Part shown: positions 54,255-62,509 of the stretch, one piece after another
Layout of the letters: each line of letters opens with the position of its first letter
Position numbering within the stretch: the stretch's first letter is position 1
Assembly: GCA_012719175.1 (NCBI GenBank)
Contig: JAAYAX010000004.1
Coordinates: 496,001 to 560,000 of the forward strand
Reading direction: 5' to 3'
Source of the DNA: Methanomassiliicoccus sp.
GTDB lineage: Archaea; Thermoplasmatota; Thermoplasmata; Methanomassiliicoccales; Methanomassiliicoccaceae
Length of the DNA: 64,000 nucleotides
Position numbers and translations under genes: made by a program
The notes under the pieces: generated by a model
Database searches by the model: none
The model's input: only the letters and a program-made list of their open reading frames with translations
What the model was told of the DNA's origin: nothing

Positions 54255-55967
54255 ATGGATATGAACATTCTCGGCATCAATTACTATTTCCATGACTCGT
54301 CGGCATGCGTGGTCAGTGACGGCAAGCTCGTGGTGGCCATAGAGGAGGAGAGGCTGACGCGGCAGAAGCATACTGACGCCTTCCCCGAGAGGGCGATCGC
54401 GCGCTGCCTCCAGATCGCCGGCCTCCAGGCTGGGGACATCGACCACATCGCCATATCCATCCAACCGGGGTTGGACCGCGGCAAGAAGTTCACCTATGGG
54501 CTGAGGCAGGGCCGCAGCATGTTCAACTTCTTCAAGATCGAGACCGAGGTAGCGTGGTCGAAGAAAGGCATCCTCAGGTCTTGGCTCAGCAGGACGTACG
54601 ATGGTGCGAAAAGGCCGCAGGTGCATTTCGTCCCCCACCACACCTCGCACGCCGTGGGCACGTTCTTAGTCAGCCCGTACGAGAGCGCCGCGGTGCTGTC
54701 CATCGATGGATCGGGAGAACTGGCCACCATCTTCAAGGGCGTGGGCAAGGAGAACACGTTCCAGTGCCTGTCCCAGGACTACTACCCCTACTCGCTCGGA
54801 ATGGTGTACGAGGCGGCCACGGAGTTCTGCGGCTTCAAGCGCAACTACGACGAGGGTAAGACCATGGGCCTGGCGCCGCTTGGCGATCCCCGGACCTATG
54901 GGAGCGTGGTGGAGAAGATGTTCTGGGTAAACGACGACATGTCCGTGGGCGTGGACCTCTCCTACTTCGGCCACACCTACGGCGCTCCACGGTGCAACGA
55001 GAAGTTCGTCCAGACCTTCGGTCAGCCCCGGCCGGCGGTGAAGACGGCCAAGTTCGAGCAGAACCACCTGGACGTGGCGGCGGCGTTCCAGAAGCAGCTG
55101 GAGGAGTGCATACTGAAGATGGCGCGCCTGCTGCACGAGCGCACCAAGGAGGACTACCTGGTCATCTCCGGAGGGGTGGCCCTCAACAGCGTGGCCAACG
55201 GCCGGCTGGTCAGGGAGAGCGGCTTCAAGGACCTGTACGTGATGCCGGCGGCCGGGGACAACGGCACGGCCATCGGGGCCGCGTACTACGTGTACAACAG
55301 CGTGCTGGGTCAGCCGCGCAACTACGTGCACGACGATCCATATGTCGGGACCGAGTATGGGAACGATGCTCTCAGGCGCCTGCTCGAGGAGTGCAAGCTC
55401 GCGTACCGCCAGCTTCCGGACGGGGAGCTGGAGAGGGAGGCGGCGATGCTGCTGCACCGAGGCGACATCCTGGGGTGGTTCCAGGGCCGCATGGAGATCG
55501 GTCCCCGCGCACTGGGCAACCGCAGCATCCTTGCGGACCCGACGCTACCAGGTATGAAGGACAAGATCAACGCTCAGGTGAAGCATCGTGAGGCGTTCCG
55601 ACCGTTCGCCCCCTCCTGTCCCATCGAGGACACGCCCCGCTTCTTCGAGCAGAACGTGGCCGACCCGTTCATGCTCAAGGTGTGCATGGTGCTGCCTGAG
55701 AAACAGAGTATGATCCCGGCGGTGACGCACGTCGACGGCACGGCGCGCCTGCAGACCATCCACAGGGAGACGAACCCGCGGTTCCACCAGCTACTGAAGG
55801 AGTTCGAGAAGGTAAGCGGCGTCCCGGTGCTGCTGAACACCTCCTTTAACGTGATGGGCGAGCCCATCGTGGAGTCGCCCATGGACGCCATCCGCTGCTT
55901 CTACACCACCGGCCTCGACCACCTGGTGCTGGGTAACTACGTCGTCAGCAAGAACAACTCCGGATGA
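54255..55967 (+). CDS. Carbamoyltransferase (NodU/TobZ family)
   Basis: 570 residues, usual length. NILGINYYFHDSSACVV and VAIEEERLTRQKHTDAFP are the first part of the Kae1-like domain, HFVPHHTSHAVGTFLVSPYE and SIDGSGE the metal site, LVISGGVALNSVANGRL the nucleotide loop. FQGRMEIGPRALGNRSILADP with HREAFRPFAPS is the YrdC-like C-terminal tail. It transfers carbamoyl from carbamoyl phosphate, via carbamoyl-AMP, to a hydroxyl, most often on a sugar. Its codon use is more GC-rich than the flanking radical SAM gene. The start is ATG 54255 or 54261. It probably decorates the glycan. Confidence 0.9.
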   Translation: MDMNILGINYYFHDSSACVVSDGKLVVAIEEERLTRQKHTDAFPERAIARCLQIAGLQAGDIDHIAISIQPGLDRGKKFTYGLRQGRSMFNFFKIETEVAWSKKGILRSWLSRTYDGAKRPQVHFVPHHTSHAVGTFLVSPYESAAVLSIDGSGELATIFKGVGKENTFQCLSQDYYPYSLGMVYEAATEFCGFKRNYDEGKTMGLAPLGDPRTYGSVVEKMFWVNDDMSVGVDLSYFGHTYGAPRCNEKFVQTFGQPRPAVKTAKFEQNHLDVAAAFQKQLEECILKMARLLHERTKEDYLVISGGVALNSVANGRLVRESGFKDLYVMPAAGDNGTAIGAAYYVYNSVLGQPRNYVHDDPYVGTEYGNDALRRLLEECKLAYRQLPDGELEREAAMLLHRGDILGWFQGRMEIGPRALGNRSILADPTLPGMKDKINAQVKHREAFRPFAPSCPIEDTPRFFEQNVADPFMLKVCMVLPEKQSMIPAVTHVDGTARLQTIHRETNPRFHQLLKEFEKVSGVPVLLNTSFNVMGEPIVESPMDAIRCFYTTGLDHLVLGNYVVSKNNSG

Positions 55968-56064
55968 GGGACGATCGAACGAAGGGGGACCATGGCGTTC
56001 CATGGCCCTGTGCTTTCTTTTTCTGTATGTTCCATCAGAGCGGGTTAGTAGTTAGAGACATCAT

Positions 56065-56138
56065 GCCGGAACACCAGAGCATGAATGGAGTGGACCGCAA
56101 GTCCATGTTCGATGGTGCAACTCCATCCCCCGGCCCCA
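56065..56138 (+). pseudogene. tRNA-Cys-like element, copy 2
   Basis: 69 of 74 bases equal copy 1, and similarity stops at exactly the tRNA-like ends including CCA. Changes are GG to AA at acceptor positions 6-7, TG to CA at 8-9, and T to G in the D loop. The acceptor stem therefore has two A-C mismatches, and T8 is lost. The anticodon, variable and T arms are identical. It probably does not work as a normal tRNA. It lies in the same direction as copy 1, 3.7 kb downstream, before the radical SAM gene. Confidence 0.5.
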
Positions 56139-56242
56139 AATCGATCTTTGATTTATCAATTGTATAGTAAACGTCGATCCTCCCATACGGTTACGGTTGT
56201 TCTCGAAACAATAATTACTCGCTGATTGGCATCATTAATCAT

Positions 56243-57292
56243 ATGCGTCCTTCCAAAGATGTGCGGGAGATCGTCAAGTGGCCCAGAAGGCTAAAGCTCG
56301 GCTGTCCATTGAGCGTCGCACAGTTTGGATCCGGCCTCTATGGCAACCTCAGAGCCTTGAAGCCTCTACCGTGGAAGCTGCTGGAGGACGAGCCTCCCAT
56401 GAACTTGGCATTCACCCTATCGGAGTTTTGCGATGCCAACTGCACCTTTTGCTGCCATCGTAAGACTACGCCGAGGAACATGATGAGCGACGAGGTGTTC
56501 CGAAAGGCAGCGAGTGAGTACCATGATATGGGCGGTACCAGGATATGGCTGAACGCGATGACCGGCGAGCCCTTGCTCGATCCTTTGTTCTTCGAAAAGA
56601 CCTCATATCTCCGCTCCCTCGGTGGTTTCGAATCGGTGACCCTGACGACAAATGGCATCAGGATGGCAAAGGACCATATCGTCGATTCCCTCATAGAATC
56701 GGGGGTTACCCGGATCCTGGTAAGTACAGCCGGGTTCGAGAAGGAGGCTTACGAGCGGTACATGGGGGTGAAGCGTTACGATGAGTTCCTCTCCGGCCTG
56801 GTGAAGCTGCTCAAGAGGAATATCGAAACCGGAAATCACTTGGATGTTCAGATCGAGGTCAGGGGAGTTCTGGACGTCCTAGATACGTCAGACTTCAATA
56901 CCAAGGTCCTACCCTTGGTGAAGGAGAGCAAAGGGAAGGTCACGGTCAATTTCCTGAGGCTATATACGGACTGGATAGGCCAGGTCGAAGAGGAGGGCCT
57001 GCCTGAGCACTGCGGCTTCAGCCCCAGGATACGGGTGAGCACGTCGCCATGCTTCCTTACGTTCAACCTGGGCGTACTGGCTAAGGGGGATCTGCGATTA
57101 TGCAACTGCAACTACGGCGAAAAGGGAAGGATGGATGATCTGAGGATCGGCAACATAATGGAGGGATCGCTTCCGGAGATATGGAGATCGGAATTTACCA
57201 AGAAGGTGAGGAGATCTACCTATGGGCATGATTCCAACGACATGTGTCGCAGCTGCCTGATCTACTCCCCGTTGATAAGGAGGTTTCAATGA
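56243..57292 (+). CDS. Radical SAM protein with SPASM-like C-terminus
   Basis: 349 residues. LSEFCDANCTFCCHRK holds the CxxxCxxC iron-sulfur motif (Cys63, 67, 70); TGEPLLDP and LTTNGIR follow as SAM-binding strands. The C-terminal third has clustered cysteines (LCNCNYG and CRSC near 335-338), fitting an auxiliary SPASM/twitch cluster, with DLRIGNIMEGSLPEIW typical of SPASM proteins. Such enzymes modify peptides or sugars by radical chemistry; no small precursor peptide was found beside it. An AT box (AATAATTAC, 56209-56217) supports a leaderless start at 56243. Cytoplasmic. Confidence 0.86.
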   Translation: MRPSKDVREIVKWPRRLKLGCPLSVAQFGSGLYGNLRALKPLPWKLLEDEPPMNLAFTLSEFCDANCTFCCHRKTTPRNMMSDEVFRKAASEYHDMGGTRIWLNAMTGEPLLDPLFFEKTSYLRSLGGFESVTLTTNGIRMAKDHIVDSLIESGVTRILVSTAGFEKEAYERYMGVKRYDEFLSGLVKLLKRNIETGNHLDVQIEVRGVLDVLDTSDFNTKVLPLVKESKGKVTVNFLRLYTDWIGQVEEEGLPEHCGFSPRIRVSTSPCFLTFNLGVLAKGDLRLCNCNYGEKGRMDDLRIGNIMEGSLPEIWRSEFTKKVRRSTYGHDSNDMCRSCLIYSPLIRRFQ

Positions 57293-57455
57293 TCTCAAAT
57301 ATCCTAGAGCGTTCGTCTACAACGAAGTTATATCATCTTGGGCTGGAATGAGTTGTACTAGTTAGTTATGCTTCGGAGGACAACATAGATCGAATCAGAG
57401 AATCTACTATCATTCCCTGCATCGCCGAACATAGTAGGACTGGAGGCAATCTAGT

Positions 57456-59333
57456 TTGTTAGAGAGCAGACTGAGGATCACGACCAGGTTACTGACCCTA
57501 GTGTATGTGCTGGGGGGGCTGAGTGCGTTTCTCTTTTCGTTTTTAATGGGGGCGCACAGGGAGGCCTTCGCCCTCGCTTTTCTCTTTGGGGTGGTCCTAT
57601 CGATGGTGTCAGTCTCAAAGAATTACTCGCAGCATGTATCAAAACCATTGAGATCGAGCAAGGTACGGATGATGACCACGGGAACATTGTTCTTCATCTT
57701 CCTGACCGCGGCGATATTGGTCTTTGCCGATGACCGATCACGTCAAGTCTTATCCATTTCGTTCTTCCTTATCGTCGGTGCCTGCCTGGCGCTCATCGCC
57801 ATCCAGATACTGTTCCTGCTTGAGGAGAGCACGAAAGGACAGTACTTCGTGCTCTTCGAGATAGCTATCTTGTCATTCGTGGTGAGCTGCTCCTTCCTAT
57901 TGCTATACCCCGGATACCAGGGGGGAGACTCCGCGTACCATATCGGCTTCATCAATAGCATTCTGAGCAATGGTAACTTCAACTCCTGGTTCGGTCATTA
58001 CAACCACTATCCGTTCTATCAGATACTTTTCGTGGACGCCATCTCCATTGTCGGACTGTCCATAAGAGAATCTCAGATCATTTTGGCCCTGGTGCAGATA
58101 CTCTTCCTGATCTTTCCCTTTCTTCTGATGAGGCGCTTCTTCGGCCCCACCGCTGGGCTCCTTGCCGCCCTATTCCTATCGATGGCCCCTAACCTGTTCG
58201 GTCCGAAGTTCACCTTCTTCCCTGGAGCGTTCAGCGCCATACTTATCATACTCACTCTATTCATCATGCTCTACCCTACGGAAAAGAACCCGGAGATATT
58301 CTTATGCCTCATCATAGGCCTTATCGCCACTGTGCTGGTCCATCCTCTGAGCTCCTTCTTCATCGTGGTCATCATGGCTATCATCGTGACCATGCAGAAG
58401 GCGCTCAGAGTTAAGTCGATCCGGTGGGCTTACCCCATAGGGCTTTTAATTATGGTGATGACCATCATTATGTGGACAAGGCCCCTGGTGGAAGGAGGTG
58501 ATCTCTTCTCATTGGTCACCAATTCATTCTTCGACTCCTTGTTCACCGTTGACGTGAGCGGGATCGACAAGGCCACGTTATCACAGCAAGTCAATTGGGC
58601 GGATATGCTCATGAACGACCTGGGACTAGCGATCCTGATCGCACTTGGCATAATCGGGGCCTTCATGATCCTCCGGACGAATGCAACCTCCCGGAACAAG
58701 GAGGGGCTGATCGATGACTTCAGCGTTATACTGTCAAGCATCGCGTTGGTGATAATCCCCATTCCCTTTGTGCTCACCATTGTTTATCCTGACGGGTTGC
58801 CCAACAGATGGTTCGTTCTCGTGGAGATCCTGGCCAGCATGACCGCATCATTAGCAGTGATTTTTATTGTTAGAAGGGGACGGAGGAAAGTACTGGTACG
58901 TTCAGGCCTGGTGGCGATGATCTCGCTCATGCTGATGCTGATGGTCACAAGTCCGATGGCCAATCCCAGTACCAAGGTATTCTCTTCCAGCCTATCTAAC
59001 GACCCCGCGGCCAGGATGACCGAGATCACGGGAGCGGGCTTCATGAACGCGCAACATTACGAAAAGGTGGCTTCGAGCTCATGGTACTCCAATGCTATTT
59101 CGATCTACAACACGTGGCTAGGGCCGCACAGTTGGATAAATCCTGAGGTTCCTTTATCTTATGAGGGTCTCAGCATTATCATCAGCGATAACGACCTCCA
59201 GAACGGGTTCATAATACCGCTTTATGGAGCTGGACAACTTCTGGAGACAGTATATCCTGATGATCGTCTTCGATCGTACCTCCACGATGCCAGCAAGATT
59301 TATTCCAACGAGAACTCGTGGATCTATCAGTAA
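57456..59333 (+). CDS. Multi-helix membrane protein, GT-C-like candidate
   Basis: 625 residues, about 13-14 helices in 10-500, then an outside tail (about 510-625). FLLLYPGYQGGDSAYHIGFIN and HYNHYPFYQILFVDAIS are the early loop, with an Asp of the kind seen in GT-C enzymes and DUF2206-like proteins. MRRFFGPTAGLLAALFLSMAPN lies later. It is probably an outside-facing glycosyltransferase or polymerase; I cannot name the family. The start is TTG at 57456, nine bases after GGAGG. No glycosyltransferase is coupled to it directly, unlike 26878 and 45702. Confidence 0.62.
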   Translation: MLESRLRITTRLLTLVYVLGGLSAFLFSFLMGAHREAFALAFLFGVVLSMVSVSKNYSQHVSKPLRSSKVRMMTTGTLFFIFLTAAILVFADDRSRQVLSISFFLIVGACLALIAIQILFLLEESTKGQYFVLFEIAILSFVVSCSFLLLYPGYQGGDSAYHIGFINSILSNGNFNSWFGHYNHYPFYQILFVDAISIVGLSIRESQIILALVQILFLIFPFLLMRRFFGPTAGLLAALFLSMAPNLFGPKFTFFPGAFSAILIILTLFIMLYPTEKNPEIFLCLIIGLIATVLVHPLSSFFIVVIMAIIVTMQKALRVKSIRWAYPIGLLIMVMTIIMWTRPLVEGGDLFSLVTNSFFDSLFTVDVSGIDKATLSQQVNWADMLMNDLGLAILIALGIIGAFMILRTNATSRNKEGLIDDFSVILSSIALVIIPIPFVLTIVYPDGLPNRWFVLVEILASMTASLAVIFIVRRGRRKVLVRSGLVAMISLMLMLMVTSPMANPSTKVFSSSLSNDPAARMTEITGAGFMNAQHYEKVASSSWYSNAISIYNTWLGPHSWINPEVPLSYEGLSIIISDNDLQNGFIIPLYGAGQLLETVYPDDRLRSYLHDASKIYSNENSWIYQ

Positions 59334-59343
59334 AGTGGCCCTG

Positions 59344-59574
59344 TCACTGTATCTGAGCCAACACTTTGAGCATGACCACGGCGAGGAATATGGCGAGCAG
59401 GGGGACGATGGCATATAACAAAGCCTTTCTCAATTTCTCTGGGCCTTCCTTATTCACCACTAGCATGGAGTATATCGAGAGGAATATTGCTAGTAAAAGG
59501 CCTATGAACAAAATAAGATCGCTCCCCCATAGAGAAATATCTATATCCTGAAGGTCCAGGCCGAGATGGTCCAT
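59344..59574 (-). CDS. Small two-helix membrane protein (second type)
   Basis: 76 residues: an acidic start (MDHLGLDLQDIDISLWG), helix 1 (SDLILFIGLLLAIFLSIYSMLVV), a basic-acidic turn NKEGPEKLRK, and helix 2 (ALLYAIVPLLAIFLAVVML). The layout and AIVPLL match the protein at 44175. GGTGG lies six bases before ATG 59574; an ATG at 59580 is two codons earlier. A TATA-like GATATAG about 25 bases upstream fits a short leader. It converges on the membrane protein with 10 bases between stops. The function is unknown. Confidence 0.6.
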   Translation of the reverse strand: MDHLGLDLQDIDISLWGSDLILFIGLLLAIFLSIYSMLVVNKEGPEKLRKALLYAIVPLLAIFLAVVMLKVLAQIQ

Positions 59575-59730
59575 GTTCATCCACCGAAATGCATGATTTC
59601 TATATCTAGCGCAACATACATTTTACTATGTCGATTAATACGTTTTTCATATTTTGTTATTTATTTTATCATCCCAAGGTCCTGCCATCGGCCAATCCCG
59701 ATCCCCACTAGCCTTCGATCCCTGAGCGTT

Positions 59731-60642
59731 TTAAAGTAGTTCACCTTTGATCCTATTTCCTTCAAAGACCGACCTCAAGGTCGTGATGAGATCCCTCCTC
59801 GAAAGATATTCCACTACCTCCTGGTCCTTAATTTTCTCCTTATCTAAAACACCCGATAGGTATCCGGTAATCATGGCGAGGTACTGATAGTGAGGAGGAA
59901 ACCTAGAGTAGTAGAGGGAGAAGAGCAGCGCGTACAGGGGAGGGTAACCTATTGAATATAGACCCCGGCCCCTCTGCATGTTGCCCTTCCATTGACCAAT
60001 CTTGGTCCCCCCCTGCCGCTTCGTGGTGAAGGAAACCTGGGGGAACACTTGGGTCCTCATTCCCCTGACTATGGCCTTGACCAGCAGCACCGTATCAGGT
60101 TGATAACAGATCGGGTAGCCACCGACGTCCCGAAGGAAGCTCCTACGGTACAACCTAATATCATTAAATCCCACCAGGGGATCATCCCTGCCACTGGAGA
60201 TCGAGTAGCGATGGCTACGGATTTCCATGTTCTGGATACCGCAGCAGATCGCAAGATTATTATCCCGCTGCATCTCGCTGATCAGTATCTCGAAGTAGTT
60301 GTGGTCCAGCGCAACGTGGGCATCGGTCTTTCCAATATATTCAACGTCATAGGTCATCGCTCTGTCAAGGGCAGCGTTCACCGTCCTAGCAAAGCTCTGG
60401 GGGCCGTAACCCTCAGAAGCAGGGGTGGAGCTCTCCACGACCTCTATCCATTCCTCAGAGCCCAGCAGGGTTTGCGCACTTTCGTAACTGCCATCAGTGC
60501 TATTGGAGTCCACGGCCACCACCCACGATACCGGCCTCACCGTCTGAGCCATAACCGTGTCCTTCAGGCGAATGATGTTATGACATTCATTTCTCAGAGG
60601 AGTTATCAGAACGTAGCGGGGTGTTCCATGTCCTCCTAGCAT
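59731..60642 (-). CDS. Glycosyltransferase family 2
   Basis: About 303 residues. The GT-A fold has YVLITPLRNECHNIIRL, then WVVAVDSNSTDGSYE (nucleotide-binding), then EYIGKTDAHVAL with the metal TDA (DxD-like), and later VGGYPICYQPDTVLLVKAI. The C-terminal about 60 residues have an aromatic hydrophobic stretch (SIGYPPLYALLFSLYYS) that may touch the membrane. It adds an unknown sugar. TTATAAATAAC (60665-60675, reverse) lies about 25 bases before ATG 60642, so the longer frame opened by TTG at 60660 is unlikely. Confidence 0.86.
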   Translation of the reverse strand: MLGGHGTPRYVLITPLRNECHNIIRLKDTVMAQTVRPVSWVVAVDSNSTDGSYESAQTLLGSEEWIEVVESSTPASEGYGPQSFARTVNAALDRAMTYDVEYIGKTDAHVALDHNYFEILISEMQRDNNLAICCGIQNMEIRSHRYSISSGRDDPLVGFNDIRLYRRSFLRDVGGYPICYQPDTVLLVKAIVRGMRTQVFPQVSFTTKRQGGTKIGQWKGNMQRGRGLYSIGYPPLYALLFSLYYSRFPPHYQYLAMITGYLSGVLDKEKIKDQEVVEYLSRRDLITTLRSVFEGNRIKGELL

Positions 60643-60664
60643 CAATATTGTATTTCCCAATCTA

Positions 60665-60675
60665 GTTATTTATAA
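60665..60675 (-). promoter_or_regulatory. TATA box of the GT2 gene
   Basis: Read leftward, TTATAAATAAC ends about 25 bases before the ATG at 60642, the usual archaeal spacing for a leaderless message. Confidence 0.5.
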
Positions 60676-60776
60676 GCACGTTCACTCACCCTTCCGTATT
60701 CTCGTTCCCCTGACTAAATATCCGGGCCAGGAACGAGAAGGGGTTTCATTGTTGGAAGCCGCTTGCCCTGGAAAAT

Positions 60777-61754
60777 TCATTTTTTTCTATCAAAGAAGGG
60801 TATGGTTTCTCTCAGGGTGACGAATTCGAACCCTTTCTGCTTGCCTAGTTCCAGTACCCTCCTTAGTCTCTCGAGGATCGCCCTGGCCCTCTCTTCGGTC
60901 CTGGATGCAGGACTTGCGCCAGGTATTATCTCCATGCTATGGAACATCAGGTTCACGACCACGGTGGTGTTCTCGCCCCCTCTCCTCATTATGTGGTTGA
61001 TGCCGTACATCATTCGCACAAAATCGCTGGTTGATGGGGAGATCCAGACGCAGTATAGCATGTCCGGTAGCGAGCATAGGGAGCCCTTCATCCTCCGGCT
61101 GAGCTGGTCCAAGAGCCTTTGGTAGGGGTAGGGGACGATGGACACCGGTATCTCCAAGATTTCCGCTTCTCCCTTCTTGGTGATGTCCTCATAGCTCGGA
61201 TGATAAGGCTGATCGCACGCGGAACGGAAGTCCGCCCTCCCCTCCTTATAGTTCCACAAGATTCCGGGGGTGACACTGGAGTCCACGAGGTAGCCCAGCT
61301 CCTCGAGCAAGGTTATGGTGTTAGGTCCTGCTCCAAATCTGCCAGCCCGAAATGATATTGGCGACGTTCCGAACGCTCTCTGGAAGTGCTGGGTGAGGTT
61401 GCGCAGCTTGCCTCCCTCCACCTCGCGGCTGTAAGAGCACTGCATCTCCCGAATGTACTGGTTCTTAACGTCAAGGAGCGTCCTCTGAGGCTCGACCACA
61501 TCTCCGTGAAGGTGCGTCCCCAGCTCGCAGGATGGGGTTTGCCTCAGTACCTCCACGCACTCCTCCTGCCTGATCACCTCATCGCTCAGAAGGTAGGTTG
61601 GTCGGGCACCTACTTTTTCGAACAACGGTGTCAGCAGGTTCGGTATCCCGTGAAGGACCGACCTATAGGTCTCCGTCCCCGGATTGGTCCAGTCGGGGGA
61701 CTTGTCCACCTCGGTATCTATGGTCACAGCCATAAGCACAGTTAGATCACTCAT
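60777..61754 (-). CDS. Polysaccharide deacetylase-like protein (second type)
   Basis: 325 residues of the NodB-homology group. AVTIDTEVDKSPDW near 9-22 is the first metal motif, LGTHLHGDVVEP (His81, His83) the second, and SFRAGRFGAG near 134-143 the third, then YLVDSSVTPG. The acidic catalytic pair is in DTE. Deacetylases of this shape often act on polysaccharides linked to a lipid or outside the cell, but no signal peptide is present here. It differs from the first deacetylase (1177) in all motifs, so it is not a recent copy. It shares its direction with the GT2 and the Cys-rich gene. Confidence 0.82.
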   Translation of the reverse strand: MSDLTVLMAVTIDTEVDKSPDWTNPGTETYRSVLHGIPNLLTPLFEKVGARPTYLLSDEVIRQEECVEVLRQTPSCELGTHLHGDVVEPQRTLLDVKNQYIREMQCSYSREVEGGKLRNLTQHFQRAFGTSPISFRAGRFGAGPNTITLLEELGYLVDSSVTPGILWNYKEGRADFRSACDQPYHPSYEDITKKGEAEILEIPVSIVPYPYQRLLDQLSRRMKGSLCSLPDMLYCVWISPSTSDFVRMMYGINHIMRRGGENTTVVVNLMFHSMEIIPGASPASRTEERARAILERLRRVLELGKQKGFEFVTLRETIPFFDRKK

Positions 61755-61849
61755 CGTGGTCCCGCGAGGCCTCCGAAAGAATAGTCGGCACCTGTTTGAA
61801 CTATGTGAGGCTCAACCTATTAAGGACTTATCACGCCCAATAAGACCAC

Positions 61850-62386
61850 CTAAATCTTTTCCAGCCACTCCCTCTTCCATAGGAAGAAACACGAGCGGTC
61901 GCACCCATTGTGCCTGCTACCGTCGCAGTACGCTCCGCCCAGGGAATAGGTCGGTGATCTCATAATCCTCATCTCCCCCGTGGACTCTAGAAGCAGCCGC
62001 TCCACCTTCTTGTGGACACGGAACTCTTGGTTGCACAGGTCGTACATCTCCGGCATCAGGAGCAGACCGCGCAGCCTTCCATTCTTATCCAATGTCGCCC
62101 TTATCTCGTCCTCTGGTCTTACCCTGACAAGGTCACCCGGCTCCAGGTCTGCATGATCGATAATGACAGCCTTCTCCTTTGACTTAGTGACTGGTCCGGG
62201 GCGTGCAAGTAACATCGATCTGAACAAAGTCATAGTCCAGGGCAATCGGAACATTATTGTATGACCTGCTATTGATCTCAACATGGCAGGAGGGATGACC
62301 TGACCCTTTGCGAGTGAAGAGCAACGTACGCCGTTATAGAAAGTGAAGTTACAGGCCTCCCATCTTTTCTCCATAGTATCTCTCAT
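61850..62386 (-). CDS. Conserved Cys-rich protein of unknown function
   Basis: About 178 residues. An N-terminal hydrophobic patch is followed by a small beta domain, DLEPGDLVRVRPEDEIRAT, and RGLLLMPEMYDLCNQEFRVHKKVERLL. The C-terminus has several close cysteines in AYCDGSRHNGCDRSCFFLWKREWL, a likely metal or iron-sulfur site. I recall similar C-terminal patterns in proteins of bacterial polysaccharide loci but no firm name or function. Start: ATG 62386, with GGTG eight bases before; TTG 62392 and ATG 62374 are alternatives. It lies between a deacetylase and a FemAB-like gene and may work with them. Confidence 0.5.
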   Translation of the reverse strand: MRDTMEKRWEACNFTFYNGVRCSSLAKGQVIPPAMLRSIAGHTIMFRLPWTMTLFRSMLLARPGPVTKSKEKAVIIDHADLEPGDLVRVRPEDEIRATLDKNGRLRGLLLMPEMYDLCNQEFRVHKKVERLLLESTGEMRIMRSPTYSLGGAYCDGSRHNGCDRSCFFLWKREWLEKI

Positions 62387-62509
62387 TATCAATACACCAC
62401 TTGGACTTACATTATTCTTTGTCTGATCGGTCCTCCTCTATGGAAGGTCATAATATGCTCAAGAGTGACACACCAGGCCCTTCGATCATCGTCCTTACGT
62501 GTTCTGAGC

